A DNA stretch of 64,000 bases from JBALVT01 sp036960305 (GTDB lineage: Bacteria > Pseudomonadota > Gammaproteobacteria > Pseudomonadales > Halieaceae): NCBI GenBank assembly GCA_036960305.1, contig JBALWA010000001.1, positions 1 to 64,000 of the forward strand, given 5' to 3'. The position numbers were made by a program, and so were the translations under genes. The notes beneath the pieces were generated by a model, which did no database searches, was not told the DNA's origin, and was given only the letters and a program-made list of their open reading frames with translations. Below are positions 44,076 to 52,483 of the stretch, one piece after another (the first letter of the stretch is position 1; every line of letters starts with the position of its first letter).

Positions 44076-44774
44076 GTGCGCGGTTTTAGATGTGGCCTGG
44101 CAGCTGTTAGTGTCCTGACGGCGAGTTTTATTCTGGCAGCGAGCGCGGGCGCCGAAATCGCGCAACTCGTTTTTCCGGGTGAGCAAGCAAACTTGTGTGC
44201 GGATGCACAAGTGCTTATAGCACAGACTGATGTCGTGCCACGGAATAACCTGCATCAAAGCTACGAGGATTTCGTCGAATCCAAGGCCGCCACTTTTCCA
44301 CTGGAAACTCAGCAGTTTTACAGCAACCCCGAGCCGGGTGATGCCAATCGCTACCGGGTTGTTTCCTGCAAAATGCGGACTGCGGGCAGTATTGCGGCGG
44401 CCTATACAGCAGCAGGGCAAACGGTGGTGACGGGTGAGGACAGAAGCTGTGATTTCCTCGCGCAGCGCATGTTGAACCAAATCGGCGAAAATATAGATTC
44501 AGCTAAGGCGCTTATCAAAGCGGCGACGGTGGTGGTGGATGAAGAAGAGCTTACTTTTATGGGGCCCATGTGGCTGGACCCCTGGCCTTTTCAGTCGGCC
44601 TATCTAGATGATACAGGAGTTTTACATTTAAAATCCCGTGCGCTGTATGTGCCCTGGTCCATATTTATACCGGCGCCAGCGGCCTTCAAGGGCGTTTATT
44701 ATTGCCACCTCCCGGCGCCGGAGTATGTTGAGGCCCTGTTGCTTGGGCGCACAGAGGCGCCACTGGAACTCTAA
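44076..44774 (+). CDS. Exported protein of unknown family
   Basis: About 232 residues. CGLAAVSVLTASFILAASAGA is a signal-peptide-like leader, so the product is probably periplasmic. The mature part has four or more cysteines (NLCADAQVL, VVSCKMRT, RSCDFLAQ, YYCHLPAPEY) that could form disulphides. I recognise no family and no catalytic motif. The start is uncertain: GTG 44076, after the previous stop and a GAGGAG at 44054, is likely, while an upstream ATG (44013) lies inside the previous gene. Being the only exported product of a cytoplasmic catabolic operon, it may help uptake or binding. Confidence 0.6.
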   Translation: MRGFRCGLAAVSVLTASFILAASAGAEIAQLVFPGEQANLCADAQVLIAQTDVVPRNNLHQSYEDFVESKAATFPLETQQFYSNPEPGDANRYRVVSCKMRTAGSIAAAYTAAGQTVVTGEDRSCDFLAQRMLNQIGENIDSAKALIKAATVVVDEEELTFMGPMWLDPWPFQSAYLDDTGVLHLKSRALYVPWSIFIPAPAAFKGVYYCHLPAPEYVEALLLGRTEAPLEL

Positions 44775-44825
44775 GCCAGGAACCGACGCTAACACTAATC
44801 GAATGAGACGATCAGGAAACTACCA

Positions 44826-45602
44826 ATGGAACTTTATCAAATAGCCCGTCGCGCCCAGATTGGCGTGATCATTCCCTCCACCAATACCGGTGTGGAGTAT
44901 GACTTACAAAAATTCAACCTGGATGGGGTGACCTGGCACCCCTCAAGGTTCTGGATTGAACTGCGTAATTGGGCTGATGAGGTGGAGGCGACAGGTGACG
45001 ACACCGATACCGTATTCGAGCGTTTTCTTGAAATTATGCGCGGAGAAATTCCGGTTTCACTACGCAATGTTATCTCCGCCAAAGTGAATCATATAATGTT
45101 GGGCATGTCGGCTGAGACCTTCTGGGGCGGGCTGGAAGGAAGTTTGCAATTTGAGGCGGGGATACGCGAGCACATTGGTGATCTCGGTCTTACGACAGGC
45201 GCTACCGCCACCCGCGAGGCGCTGGAGTGCTTCGGTGCAAAAACGCTGTCTGTGATTACGCCCTATCCCTCTGTGGGCGATGAGAATGTGCGTCGCTATT
45301 TCACTGAAATTGGTTATGAAGTTAAACATATCAAGGGGCTTAACAGGCCCTCTGCGACGGCGATTGCAGAAACGCCGATAAAGGACGTGTTGGCGGCAGT
45401 GCGGGAAGTTGATGGCGATGATGTCGATGCGATCGTCCAGTGTGGTACCAACCTGTCAACGGTAGATATCTTTCCGACGTTGGAGCACATGCTGGAGAAG
45501 CCGTTAATCCCTATCAACGTCGCCACGGTTTGGCACGCACTGCGGGCCTGCGGTATAGACGATAAGGTTACGGGTAAAGGGCGGTTGCTGGAAGAGTTCT
45601 AG
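44826..45602 (+). CDS. AMDase/maleate-isomerase-family enzyme with single cysteine
   Basis: A 258-residue paralogue of the protein at 43229. AQIGVIIPSTNTGVEYD starts it. The first loop is MLGMSAETFWGG (glycine in the first catalytic position) and the second is AIVQCGTNLSTVDIFP, with a cysteine that aligns with Cys188 of Bordetella arylmalonate decarboxylase. The C-terminal NVATVWHALRACGI and GKGRLLEEF also match that family. A Gly/Cys arrangement favours decarboxylase or one-base racemase chemistry over maleate cis-trans isomerisation. The substrate may be a malonate-type or maleate-type acid from a ring fragment. It ends the operon; a terminator follows. Confidence 0.8.
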   Translation: MELYQIARRAQIGVIIPSTNTGVEYDLQKFNLDGVTWHPSRFWIELRNWADEVEATGDDTDTVFERFLEIMRGEIPVSLRNVISAKVNHIMLGMSAETFWGGLEGSLQFEAGIREHIGDLGLTTGATATREALECFGAKTLSVITPYPSVGDENVRRYFTEIGYEVKHIKGLNRPSATAIAETPIKDVLAAVREVDGDDVDAIVQCGTNLSTVDIFPTLEHMLEKPLIPINVATVWHALRACGIDDKVTGKGRLLEEF

Positions 45603-45662
45603 TGGCTAGCGGTTACGTGTAGGAATCAAGAGCAGCGAGCAGTGACTTGTTGTTTTCCAGAC

Positions 45663-45694
45663 AAAAAAATCGCGCCAGAGGCGCGGTTTTTTTT
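45663..45694. terminator. Bidirectional rho-independent terminator
   Basis: CGCGCC, loop AGA, GGCGCG (45671-45685), flanked by an A run on the left and a T run on the right, so it can stop both the plus-strand operon ending at 45602 and the TonB receptor gene ending at 45717 on the other strand. Confidence 0.92.
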
Positions 45695-45716
45695 AACTAT
45701 CAAACAAAGTTAAAGT

Positions 45717-48356
45717 CTAGAAGGTATAGCTCAAGCGAACGCCGAAGACCCGTTTCGGGGCAGGGTATACGATGGCCATGTCCTGGAATGCCTGGAAGAA
45801 GTTAACGAAGGCGACACCATTTTCAGGTGTGCGATCGTCAAAGACATTGTCTACGTAGGCGATCACCTCGAAATTCTCTGTTGTCAGGCCCAGTTTCACA
45901 TCGCTCACTGTTTTGGCTTCGAATTGCACGTCGCCTTCCAGATCGAGATTTCGCTCTGACATATAGCGGGTGTCCCATCGGCCAAACATGCTCATATTGG
46001 CGTTTAGATCCCACTCGTATCGCAGGGTACCCACGGCGCTGTGTTCGGGCGTCCATGGCAGTTCTTCGCCGCGTAAATCGACATGGGCATCGCCATCAGG
46101 GCTTATCGCCTGGTCGAAACTTTTAATCTCGGTTGAGGTATAAACATAATTAAAGTCGAAAAATAGCCCCTCGAGTATCATCGTAGCCAATTTGAATTCA
46201 GCGCCGTAGGACTCGACCTCACCAATATTGTTCACAAAGGTCTCCGGAGCGCCGCCTATACCGTACTGGATATCATTAGCCTGCTTGTCGGTGTTGTCGT
46301 TGAAGAACAGCGTGCCGTTGAACAGAGTGCGGCCGCCTTCCCAGCTGGACTTCCAACCCAGTTCGTAGGCAATCAGTTCTTCCATGTCATAGCCTTGATT
46401 CGATTCGACCAGGTTGGCGTTAAAGTTAAAGCCGCCCGGTTTGGTGCCCTCGGCGACCGAGCCGTAAAACATGACGTCATCATTCAGATGATAGGTGACG
46501 GAGACTCTGGGGTTGAACGCAGAGAATGTTTCGTCCCCTTCAATAACACGCGGGCCTTCATTCGCGGGTGCTGAACCCACGGAGCATAAAGCTCCGGAGG
46601 GAGACTCCACACCGCCTATCACAAAGCAGGGTGGGCCGCCCGCAGTCGGGATACTTGGGTAGAAGGTTCCAGCTTTTTGGTCCTCAAAGGCGGGCACCAG
46701 ATAGGTGCTATCCAGCGCCGTGTACTCTACCTCCACGGTTTCTCTTTGGTAGCGTGCAGACAGGCTGATTTCCCATTGCTCAGAAGGTGACCAGTCAAAG
46801 CTGCCATAAATGCTGCCGACTTCTGTGTCGCGGTAATCCTGCCTCGGTTGGGTGCCTGTTACTGTCACGTCACCGAAGCCAAATTCGGGGGTAGCAATCG
46901 TGCCGGTAACGTCTACCCAGGTCCCCGTAAGGTCTCTTCCTGTCGCCGTGGGGCTGGGGTCTCGGGCACCTATCGCTCCATTAGCGCGTTGATAGTTAAC
47001 CTGATCGTATTCTTCTGAATAGTATTCTCCGCCTATCATCCATTGTACGGTCTCACCGTTATCGAAGCTGAAACGCAAATCCTGGAAAATGACGTCGCGA
47101 TCGAATTCAGTATCGAAGCGATAGTTCAGGGGATTGTCTGGGCTGACCCAGACGAAGGAAAAACCGGCCAGGGACGCGTCCTGCAATTCTGTCGCCGTGC
47201 CCTGTTGGTCCAGGTCGTAATCATCCCGTCCTTCATGTTTGATGAAGGCGGTATTGGATACCAGATTGTAGCGATCGTTGATGGACCATTCCAGCAAGTT
47301 GGTCAGCTGTGTCACCTCGTTGCCAGTACCCCTGACACCCTCGGGTGACAGGAGAATGTCCTGTTCATCAATTTCGTTGGGTAAATCGCCTCGATAGACC
47401 GGTACGTCCTCGCCAAAGGTCACGTTTGGGAAATCGCTGAAATCAGGCCCTACGACTGACTGGAACTCGCAACTGCCGTCAACCACCGTAGCTGTACCCT
47501 GGGCGAAAGGTGTGGGGTTGGGTTTGCCACGAATCTGTTCACATTTGTTATCGGGTGCCACCGCAATGGCGGACTGTCCCTGCTCCTGGTCGCTGTAGTC
47601 CAGTCGGGTCAGGTTGCTGATATTCTCACCGGGTAACCACTGTAGCGCGAGCGAGATGGCGTCTGTTTCGCTCTCGCCCAGGCGCTCTCTGGTCTCGGGG
47701 TGCCGGTATTGGCCGCCGTCTTCATCATAGGCAAAATTCAGGCGGTAGAGTAATTGGTCGGTAATGGGGCCAGAGATACCGACTTTGCCGCGGTAATTGC
47801 CATATTCAGCCGCGTCCAGTTCGATCTTTGCTTCAAATTCCTCACTGGGACGTTTGGTGACATAGCTAATCGCGCCGCCAAATGCGTTGCGACCAAACAG
47901 TGCGCTCTGTGGGCCTTTTACGACCTCTATACGCTCCAGGTCAAACAATCCCATACCAACGAGTTGCCCCGCTCCGGTGCCGGTCAGGGCATCGGTGGTC
48001 TGGTCAACGCCATCGACCAGTATGGCCACATTACTGCGGCCAGAAAGCTGGGTGATGCCACGAATGTCCGGGCGGATGTCGCTGCTACCAATGCCGCGGT
48101 TGTATGTCAGTCCTGGGGTTAGTTTCGCGACATCCTCCGTGCTCGCCACGCCCAGACGGTCGATTTCCACTTCGCCGATAGCGCTGATGGATAAGGGAAC
48201 GCTTTGCAGTGATTCAACCCGTTTCCGGGCGGTGACTATCACTTCTTCGAGAAAAAGCGATTCCTGTGCCGCCAGATAACTGGTTTGTGTGCTTGCGGCC
48301 AGCGCCAGGGTGATACCTGCGGCAATCTTGTGTTTTTTGGTAGTTTCCCAGTGCAT
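45717..48356 (-). CDS. TonB-dependent outer-membrane receptor
   Basis: An 879-residue receptor. After a signal peptide (IAAGITLALAASTQTSYLAAQ) come a TonB box region (LEEVIVTARKR), the plug domain (DVAKLTPGLTYN, GITQLSGRSNVAILVDGV, RIEVVKGPQSALFGRNAFGG) and a beta barrel ending in GVRLSYTF. Such receptors import siderophores, heme, vitamins or other large molecules with energy from TonB. Its site inside the island suggests uptake of a tetrapyrrole-like substrate across the outer membrane (inference). ATG 48356 is preferred over 48380 because of the GGGGAAC site. An AT-rich dyad lies about 100 bases upstream. Confidence 0.92.
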   Translation of the reverse strand: MHWETTKKHKIAAGITLALAASTQTSYLAAQESLFLEEVIVTARKRVESLQSVPLSISAIGEVEIDRLGVASTEDVAKLTPGLTYNRGIGSSDIRPDIRGITQLSGRSNVAILVDGVDQTTDALTGTGAGQLVGMGLFDLERIEVVKGPQSALFGRNAFGGAISYVTKRPSEEFEAKIELDAAEYGNYRGKVGISGPITDQLLYRLNFAYDEDGGQYRHPETRERLGESETDAISLALQWLPGENISNLTRLDYSDQEQGQSAIAVAPDNKCEQIRGKPNPTPFAQGTATVVDGSCEFQSVVGPDFSDFPNVTFGEDVPVYRGDLPNEIDEQDILLSPEGVRGTGNEVTQLTNLLEWSINDRYNLVSNTAFIKHEGRDDYDLDQQGTATELQDASLAGFSFVWVSPDNPLNYRFDTEFDRDVIFQDLRFSFDNGETVQWMIGGEYYSEEYDQVNYQRANGAIGARDPSPTATGRDLTGTWVDVTGTIATPEFGFGDVTVTGTQPRQDYRDTEVGSIYGSFDWSPSEQWEISLSARYQRETVEVEYTALDSTYLVPAFEDQKAGTFYPSIPTAGGPPCFVIGGVESPSGALCSVGSAPANEGPRVIEGDETFSAFNPRVSVTYHLNDDVMFYGSVAEGTKPGGFNFNANLVESNQGYDMEELIAYELGWKSSWEGGRTLFNGTLFFNDNTDKQANDIQYGIGGAPETFVNNIGEVESYGAEFKLATMILEGLFFDFNYVYTSTEIKSFDQAISPDGDAHVDLRGEELPWTPEHSAVGTLRYEWDLNANMSMFGRWDTRYMSERNLDLEGDVQFEAKTVSDVKLGLTTENFEVIAYVDNVFDDRTPENGVAFVNFFQAFQDMAIVYPAPKRVFGVRLSYTF

Positions 48357-48457
48357 AGTGTTCCCCGTGGTTGTTTGCATGTAATTTATAATTATTGATG
48401 AAAATGGACGTTTTTTAGAGCTTGGAAATCGGCGTTTAGCCTGCCTGATTTGAGCAA

Positions 48458-48479
48458 TTGATATAATATAATAACATTA
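48458..48479. promoter_or_regulatory. AT-rich candidate operator upstream of the TonB receptor
   Basis: TTGATATAATATAATAACATTA carries both TGATATAA and AACATTA half-sites. It is the reverse complement type of the GntR promoter site at 23071 and lies in the promoter region of the receptor gene. Confidence 0.5.
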
Positions 48480-48485
48480 GGGTAT

Positions 48486-49775
48486 TTAAGTCAATGCGAC
48501 TGCCTCAACTTCTCGTGAGCGAACCCTCAAAGACCACAAAAAAACCAGTCCGTTCAGGACGCCAAACAGTACAAACGGTGTGGAGGGGCCAAAGCGGGCA
48601 AACAACCATCCACCGCCCGCGGTGCCTATCAGAATGCCCACCGCGCCTGAGACCCCAAACAAGCCTATGATCGCGCCGCGACGCTGCGCGCTGGCGCGTT
48701 CTCCCACAAGTGCCTGGCTGCTGACAAAGGCACTGATCTCAGCGACGCCCATAACGCCCAATAATACGAATACCCAGCCTGCTGTCGGGTCAGTGACAAA
48801 AAACATACTCATGTATACGACTGCAGCGAGTCCCGATGCCATCGTTACAGCAGTAATCCTGCCAACTTTGTCGGCAATAATACCCATAATAACGGCACCA
48901 AACAGCGCGCCGGTAACCACTGCCAGCACCCTGGGTACCGCCAGTTCGAACATGGCTTCACTGGGCTGCATGCCCAATTGCCCGGTACCAAACTGCACCA
49001 ACCACAGGCTCATAAAGGCGCCGGTCACGGCGAGGTCTCCACGGGAGATGAATGCCGCCCCATAGGAAAGCGCGATACCAGGGTCTTTTGCAGCCTTTGC
49101 ACCATTTGCCATCATGTTGATCAGCGACTCCCGGGCGATGGCGCCTGCCTGCTGCACGTGAGGCGCAAGGCCAAAGAAAGCGATCACCGCGCCAATGACC
49201 CCCAGGCTGCCAGCAGCGCCAAATGTCATGCGCTGTGCGGCCAGTTCGTCGAAACCCTGGTCGACAAAGAGCTTGGGGAGGGCACCCAGTAGCGGTGGCA
49301 GGAACGCGCCCAGTGTGGCGATGACACCCTGCAGGCCATTGGCCTTGCCTCGTGTACTGTCACAGGAGTAATCGGCGATAACGGTGACCATCATGCCGAT
49401 CATAGCCGCTGTACCGAACGCGATGATTATGCGGTATATGACCAGTTCAGCTAGAGAGGACGCAAAGGGGTAGAGCGTGAAGCCGATGGCTGTTGCGAGC
49501 AAGCCGAACACATACACGGGTTTACGGCCATATCGGTCTGCCAGCGCGCCCATCAGGCCAAGCATCACGATCAGAATGATTTCCTGCATGGCGCTGAGAT
49601 TGCCGGTGAGCATCGCCTGGTCGCTGTGGTCGATTCCCATGACTTCAAGCAGGCCAGGTTGTAACATTGCCAGTGCCCCGGCATAGCTCGATGAAATAAA
49701 AGCGGCGATAAAATAGGCGATCAGGTGCCGCCGCTTTATTCCCTGTGACAGGTCAATGCCGAGGAAGCGGGTCAC
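48486..49775 (-). CDS. MFS transporter (copy 2)
   Basis: A 429-residue, twelve-helix major facilitator carrier related to the one at 33012. The signature loop is MGALADRYGRKPVYVFG, the matching later loop GIIADKVGRITAVTM. It begins with GTG 49775, four bases after the stop of the RCCR-like gene, so the two are coupled. Its order MFS - RCCR-like - NYC1-like SDR on one strand repeats the gene set around 30535-34328. It probably moves the substrate or product of those enzymes across the inner membrane. Confidence 0.88.
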   Translation of the reverse strand: MTRFLGIDLSQGIKRRHLIAYFIAAFISSSYAGALAMLQPGLLEVMGIDHSDQAMLTGNLSAMQEIILIVMLGLMGALADRYGRKPVYVFGLLATAIGFTLYPFASSLAELVIYRIIIAFGTAAMIGMMVTVIADYSCDSTRGKANGLQGVIATLGAFLPPLLGALPKLFVDQGFDELAAQRMTFGAAGSLGVIGAVIAFFGLAPHVQQAGAIARESLINMMANGAKAAKDPGIALSYGAAFISRGDLAVTGAFMSLWLVQFGTGQLGMQPSEAMFELAVPRVLAVVTGALFGAVIMGIIADKVGRITAVTMASGLAAVVYMSMFFVTDPTAGWVFVLLGVMGVAEISAFVSSQALVGERASAQRRGAIIGLFGVSGAVGILIGTAGGGWLFARFGPSTPFVLFGVLNGLVFLWSLRVRSREVEAVALT

Positions 49776-49778
49776 AGC

Positions 49779-50594
49779 TCAGTTGACCTCATTCAGTCGT
49801 CTGGCCATTTGCTCGCGACCCATACGTATATCCAGCATGGTCTCAACCTGATCGGCACCAAATACCTGCTCGGCGAGCTTGTTCATCGGGTCACGGGCAT
49901 AGCCCAGTTCCCTTACCTTGAAATCGTATGCCATCAGCTCGGCGCGTTGAGCCTCTGGAACCGGTTTGGTATCGTCCAGCCATCCCAGCCAGTGGCCCAA
50001 CATGCTATAGGCATAATTCTCCAGAATGTCGATATTACTGTTGGTCAGCTCTCCCATCAGGCTCTGGGTAGAGGGATTGGTCAGGGATCGCATATAGGTA
50101 CCATGGCTGACTGACCACTGGAAGTTAGGGTTGCCACGCAGTGCCAGGTATTCCTCGTTGATGGGGGCGTAGTAGCGGTCGAGATAGTCGGTATCAATCA
50201 TCAGGTTGCGGCGTGGTGTGAAGTCGAAATAGAAAAACAGTTTTGGAATGGTACCGAAGACCATAACGAAATGGGGTACGTCGGTTTCCTGGTCCAGGAA
50301 AGCCGTGGCATTCATATCCAGAATACTGGCTTTTCGGTTGCCCAGCCAGGAGTTCACCAGCCAGTCGCAGCCGGGGCCACTCCAGGCCTGCATCGAGCCC
50401 TCAAATTCGCCGTTTGGCGAGGTGTAGTATTCTCGATCCTTGCAGTTTTGCTCCGGTACCATGCCCGGAAAGCGGCGAGCGAGACGCCCCTTAATGTCGC
50501 TCAGGATACCCCAGCAGCGCTCCCAGGCGTGACTGACATCTACATCCGGGTTTTCCAGCAGAAATTGATCTATGGTTTTGGTGTCGGCGCTCAT
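49779..50594 (-). CDS. Red chlorophyll catabolite reductase-like protein (copy 2)
   Basis: A 271-residue paralogue of the protein at 30535. It has GSMQAWSGPGCDWLVNSWLG, the RCCR core PKLFFYFDFTPRRNLM with DTDYLDRYYAPINEEYL, a serine/threonine-rich TYMRSLTNPSTQ segment, and the C-terminal YARDPMNKLAEQVFGADQVE. These blocks follow the order of plant RCCR, in which the (D/N)xDYL(D/K)xYY segment is conserved. I infer ferredoxin-driven reduction of an open-chain tetrapyrrole. It is between the NYC1-like SDR (74-base gap) and the MFS carrier (4 bases), so the three are one operon. Confidence 0.8.
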   Translation of the reverse strand: MSADTKTIDQFLLENPDVDVSHAWERCWGILSDIKGRLARRFPGMVPEQNCKDREYYTSPNGEFEGSMQAWSGPGCDWLVNSWLGNRKASILDMNATAFLDQETDVPHFVMVFGTIPKLFFYFDFTPRRNLMIDTDYLDRYYAPINEEYLALRGNPNFQWSVSHGTYMRSLTNPSTQSLMGELTNSNIDILENYAYSMLGHWLGWLDDTKPVPEAQRAELMAYDFKVRELGYARDPMNKLAEQVFGADQVETMLDIRMGREQMARRLNEVN

Positions 50595-50668
50595 GGCTAC
50601 TGTCCTGTTGGTGTTCTGGCGGCCGATGAGGTTCTTGTTATCGGCCGTGATTGGTTCGCGCGGTGGGC

Positions 50669-51466
50669 CTAGAGGCCAAAGGCTTCGAATTGATCGGGGC
50701 GTTTCCTGATTCGCGCCATCAGCATTCGTTTGCCGATCTTACCCCCGGTCAGCCAGCGGATTTTGGTGCCACTTTTCACGGTAGCCATCATTCGGTCGAC
50801 CAAAAAAGGTGCAACCGTCTCAATCGTGTCCACCAGATTGTTCATCATGGCGCGGGATTTCTCGAAGTTTGCTAAATCCTCTCTGGCTTCACGCACAACG
50901 GCTTCGGTAATGATCATGCCCGGGCGAATTTTGGCGATGACTACGCCGGTGCCCTTCAGTTCTTTTGCCAGCGCATCAGAAAAGTAGTCCAGACCCCGTT
51001 TGGTGGTGCCGTAAACGCCCATGCCGGGAAAGTACTCGCCGTCACTGCCGCCGCCCAGCATATTGAAGATCTTACCCTGTCCCTGGGTTTTCATGCCGCT
51101 TGCCGCTACGCGGGAGCCGTTGATTGTGCCCAACATATTGGTTGTTACCATCGCTTCAATGTCTGTCTGTGGAACATCCAGGATGGGCCAGGCCGTGCGT
51201 GCGAGGCCTGCATTGTTTATCCAGATATCAATGGCACCGAATTGAGCGCAGGCGTGTTCCCAGAGGGCCTGTACATCAGCTGCCAGGGTCACATCACAGC
51301 GGATGCCGGTTGCTTTTCCAGGACCCTTGTTCAGGGCTTCCAGGGCCTCACCCAGCTTTTGTTCATCTCTGCCGGCAATGGCGACGTTATCACCTCGCTT
51401 GCAAAATTCTGCCGCCAGCCCTCGACCTATGCCCTGAGTGCCTCCGGTGATGATCACATTGCTCAT
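50669..51466 (-). CDS. Short-chain dehydrogenase, NYC1/NOL-like (copy 2)
   Basis: A 265-residue SDR. NVIITGGTQGIGRGLA binds the cofactor, INNAGLARTAW is the central motif and GVYGTTKRGLDYF has the catalytic tyrosine and lysine. KIFNMLGGGSDGEYFPG and RPGMIITEAVV match the NYC1/NOL-type segments seen in copy 1, and NLVDTIETVAPFLV resembles the late plant block. It should reduce a carbonyl group, perhaps a formyl, on a pigment or bilin (inference). The start overlaps the stop of the NAD-binding protein gene upstream by four bases. Confidence 0.76.
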   Translation of the reverse strand: MSNVIITGGTQGIGRGLAAEFCKRGDNVAIAGRDEQKLGEALEALNKGPGKATGIRCDVTLAADVQALWEHACAQFGAIDIWINNAGLARTAWPILDVPQTDIEAMVTTNMLGTINGSRVAASGMKTQGQGKIFNMLGGGSDGEYFPGMGVYGTTKRGLDYFSDALAKELKGTGVVIAKIRPGMIITEAVVREAREDLANFEKSRAMMNNLVDTIETVAPFLVDRMMATVKSGTKIRWLTGGKIGKRMLMARIRKRPDQFEAFGL

Positions 51467-52329
51467 CGTGCCTGTGCTGCCTTAACGACGTCGGCATTGG
51501 GGTCGGGGTGCTGAACGCTATACCCTGTGTTATACAGTTTCTGCGAGGATATTTTCTTCAGTGGTGCTTTGATCTGATCCAGAAATTCAAGCCGAGATAA
51601 ATCAATTTTTTCACAGATGGCATCGAACACCACCTGGTTGGTGGCCGGTAAGTTATTGTTGTCACAAACGTTGAATACGCCCGTTAAGCACTTATTCAAG
51701 GCGTGGATGACCGCACTCACGACATCCTCAAAATGAATGGCGTACAGCGGCGCATCGGCACTGAAGATAGCTTTGCCACCGAAATACTCGTGACACATGG
51801 CAACCCGTTGCTCAAAACTCATATCGCCTGGCGCGCCGTACATATCCGGGAAGCGCAGGACACAGCCGCCCCAATTGGCCAGTACTTCATTTTCCGCTTC
51901 CTGATAATAGCGGGAGGAGGGTTCTTCTGCATTGCTGGTGGTCGTGGTCTCTGTGACGGGCTCGATACCGGCGCCACCATCGCCGTAAACCGAAAACGAA
52001 GAGAGGAATAGTACCCGCTCGCAAGCCTGTCGTGCCGATCGGCAGCTCGCTACCAGCACGTCAGCGTAGTGCTTGTGCCGTTCCTCCACGGTACGAGTGT
52101 TTTTTACGTTGGGCGCCACCGTGACGATGATGGCATCGCAGTCTTTAGCCGCTTCGATAAGATTGTCGGTTTCCGAGCCCCTGAGTACCACCACGCGGTC
52201 AGCATGCCGCTCCAGTTCTCCTACCTTTGAGAGGGTCGTCGTGGAGCCGGTTACCTGGTGCCCTGCATTGCGCAGGTTTTCGGCAAGAGCTTTGCCAACG
52301 TGGCCCATGCCGAGAATAAAGATATGCAT
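51463..52329 (-). CDS. Atypical extended SDR / NAD-dependent epimerase-like protein
   Basis: A 288-residue NAD(P)-binding protein of the YeeZ/epimerase type. FILGMGHVGKALAENLRNAG is the dinucleotide fold, then VLFLSSFSVYGDGG (catalytic serine/tyrosine region) and SRYYQEAENEVLA. It lacks a perfect Tyr-x-x-x-Lys, as many atypical SDRs do. Atypical SDRs include pigment reductases such as divinyl reductases, so reduction of a vinyl or carbonyl group is possible, but I cannot assign it. ATG 52329 has a GAGGTA site; it leads the minus-strand operon with the NYC1-like and RCCR-like genes. Confidence 0.7.
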   Translation of the reverse strand: MHIFILGMGHVGKALAENLRNAGHQVTGSTTTLSKVGELERHADRVVVLRGSETDNLIEAAKDCDAIIVTVAPNVKNTRTVEERHKHYADVLVASCRSARQACERVLFLSSFSVYGDGGAGIEPVTETTTTSNAEEPSSRYYQEAENEVLANWGGCVLRFPDMYGAPGDMSFEQRVAMCHEYFGGKAIFSADAPLYAIHFEDVVSAVIHALNKCLTGVFNVCDNNNLPATNQVVFDAICEKIDLSRLEFLDQIKAPLKKISSQKLYNTGYSVQHPDPNADVVKAAQAR

Positions 52330-52396
52330 TGTGTTTTATTACCTCTTGCCGGGCCTGTGCAGACCCTGCATGGATTGCTTATAATGACTTAAAACC

Positions 52397-52415
52397 ATAA
52401 CATTATATGATTTAA
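52397..52415. promoter_or_regulatory. AT-rich candidate operator
   Basis: ATAACATTATATGATTTAA lies in the divergent promoter of the NAD-binding protein and the second tandem nitrilase. It has the AACATTATAT core of the island dyad. Confidence 0.45.
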
Positions 52416-52483
52416 GCGACAATGACCTGGCACTGGCAATGATGTCATAGATAGTCGTCTCCAGTGGGATATGAGGTGCAAAT

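Noticed and set aside
40524..45602. A standard nicotinate degradation (nic) cluster
   Set aside because: No NicX-like dioxygenase or NicAB hydroxylase, the maleate-isomerase-like proteins lack the two-cysteine site, and the hydrolase lacks a normal nucleophile.
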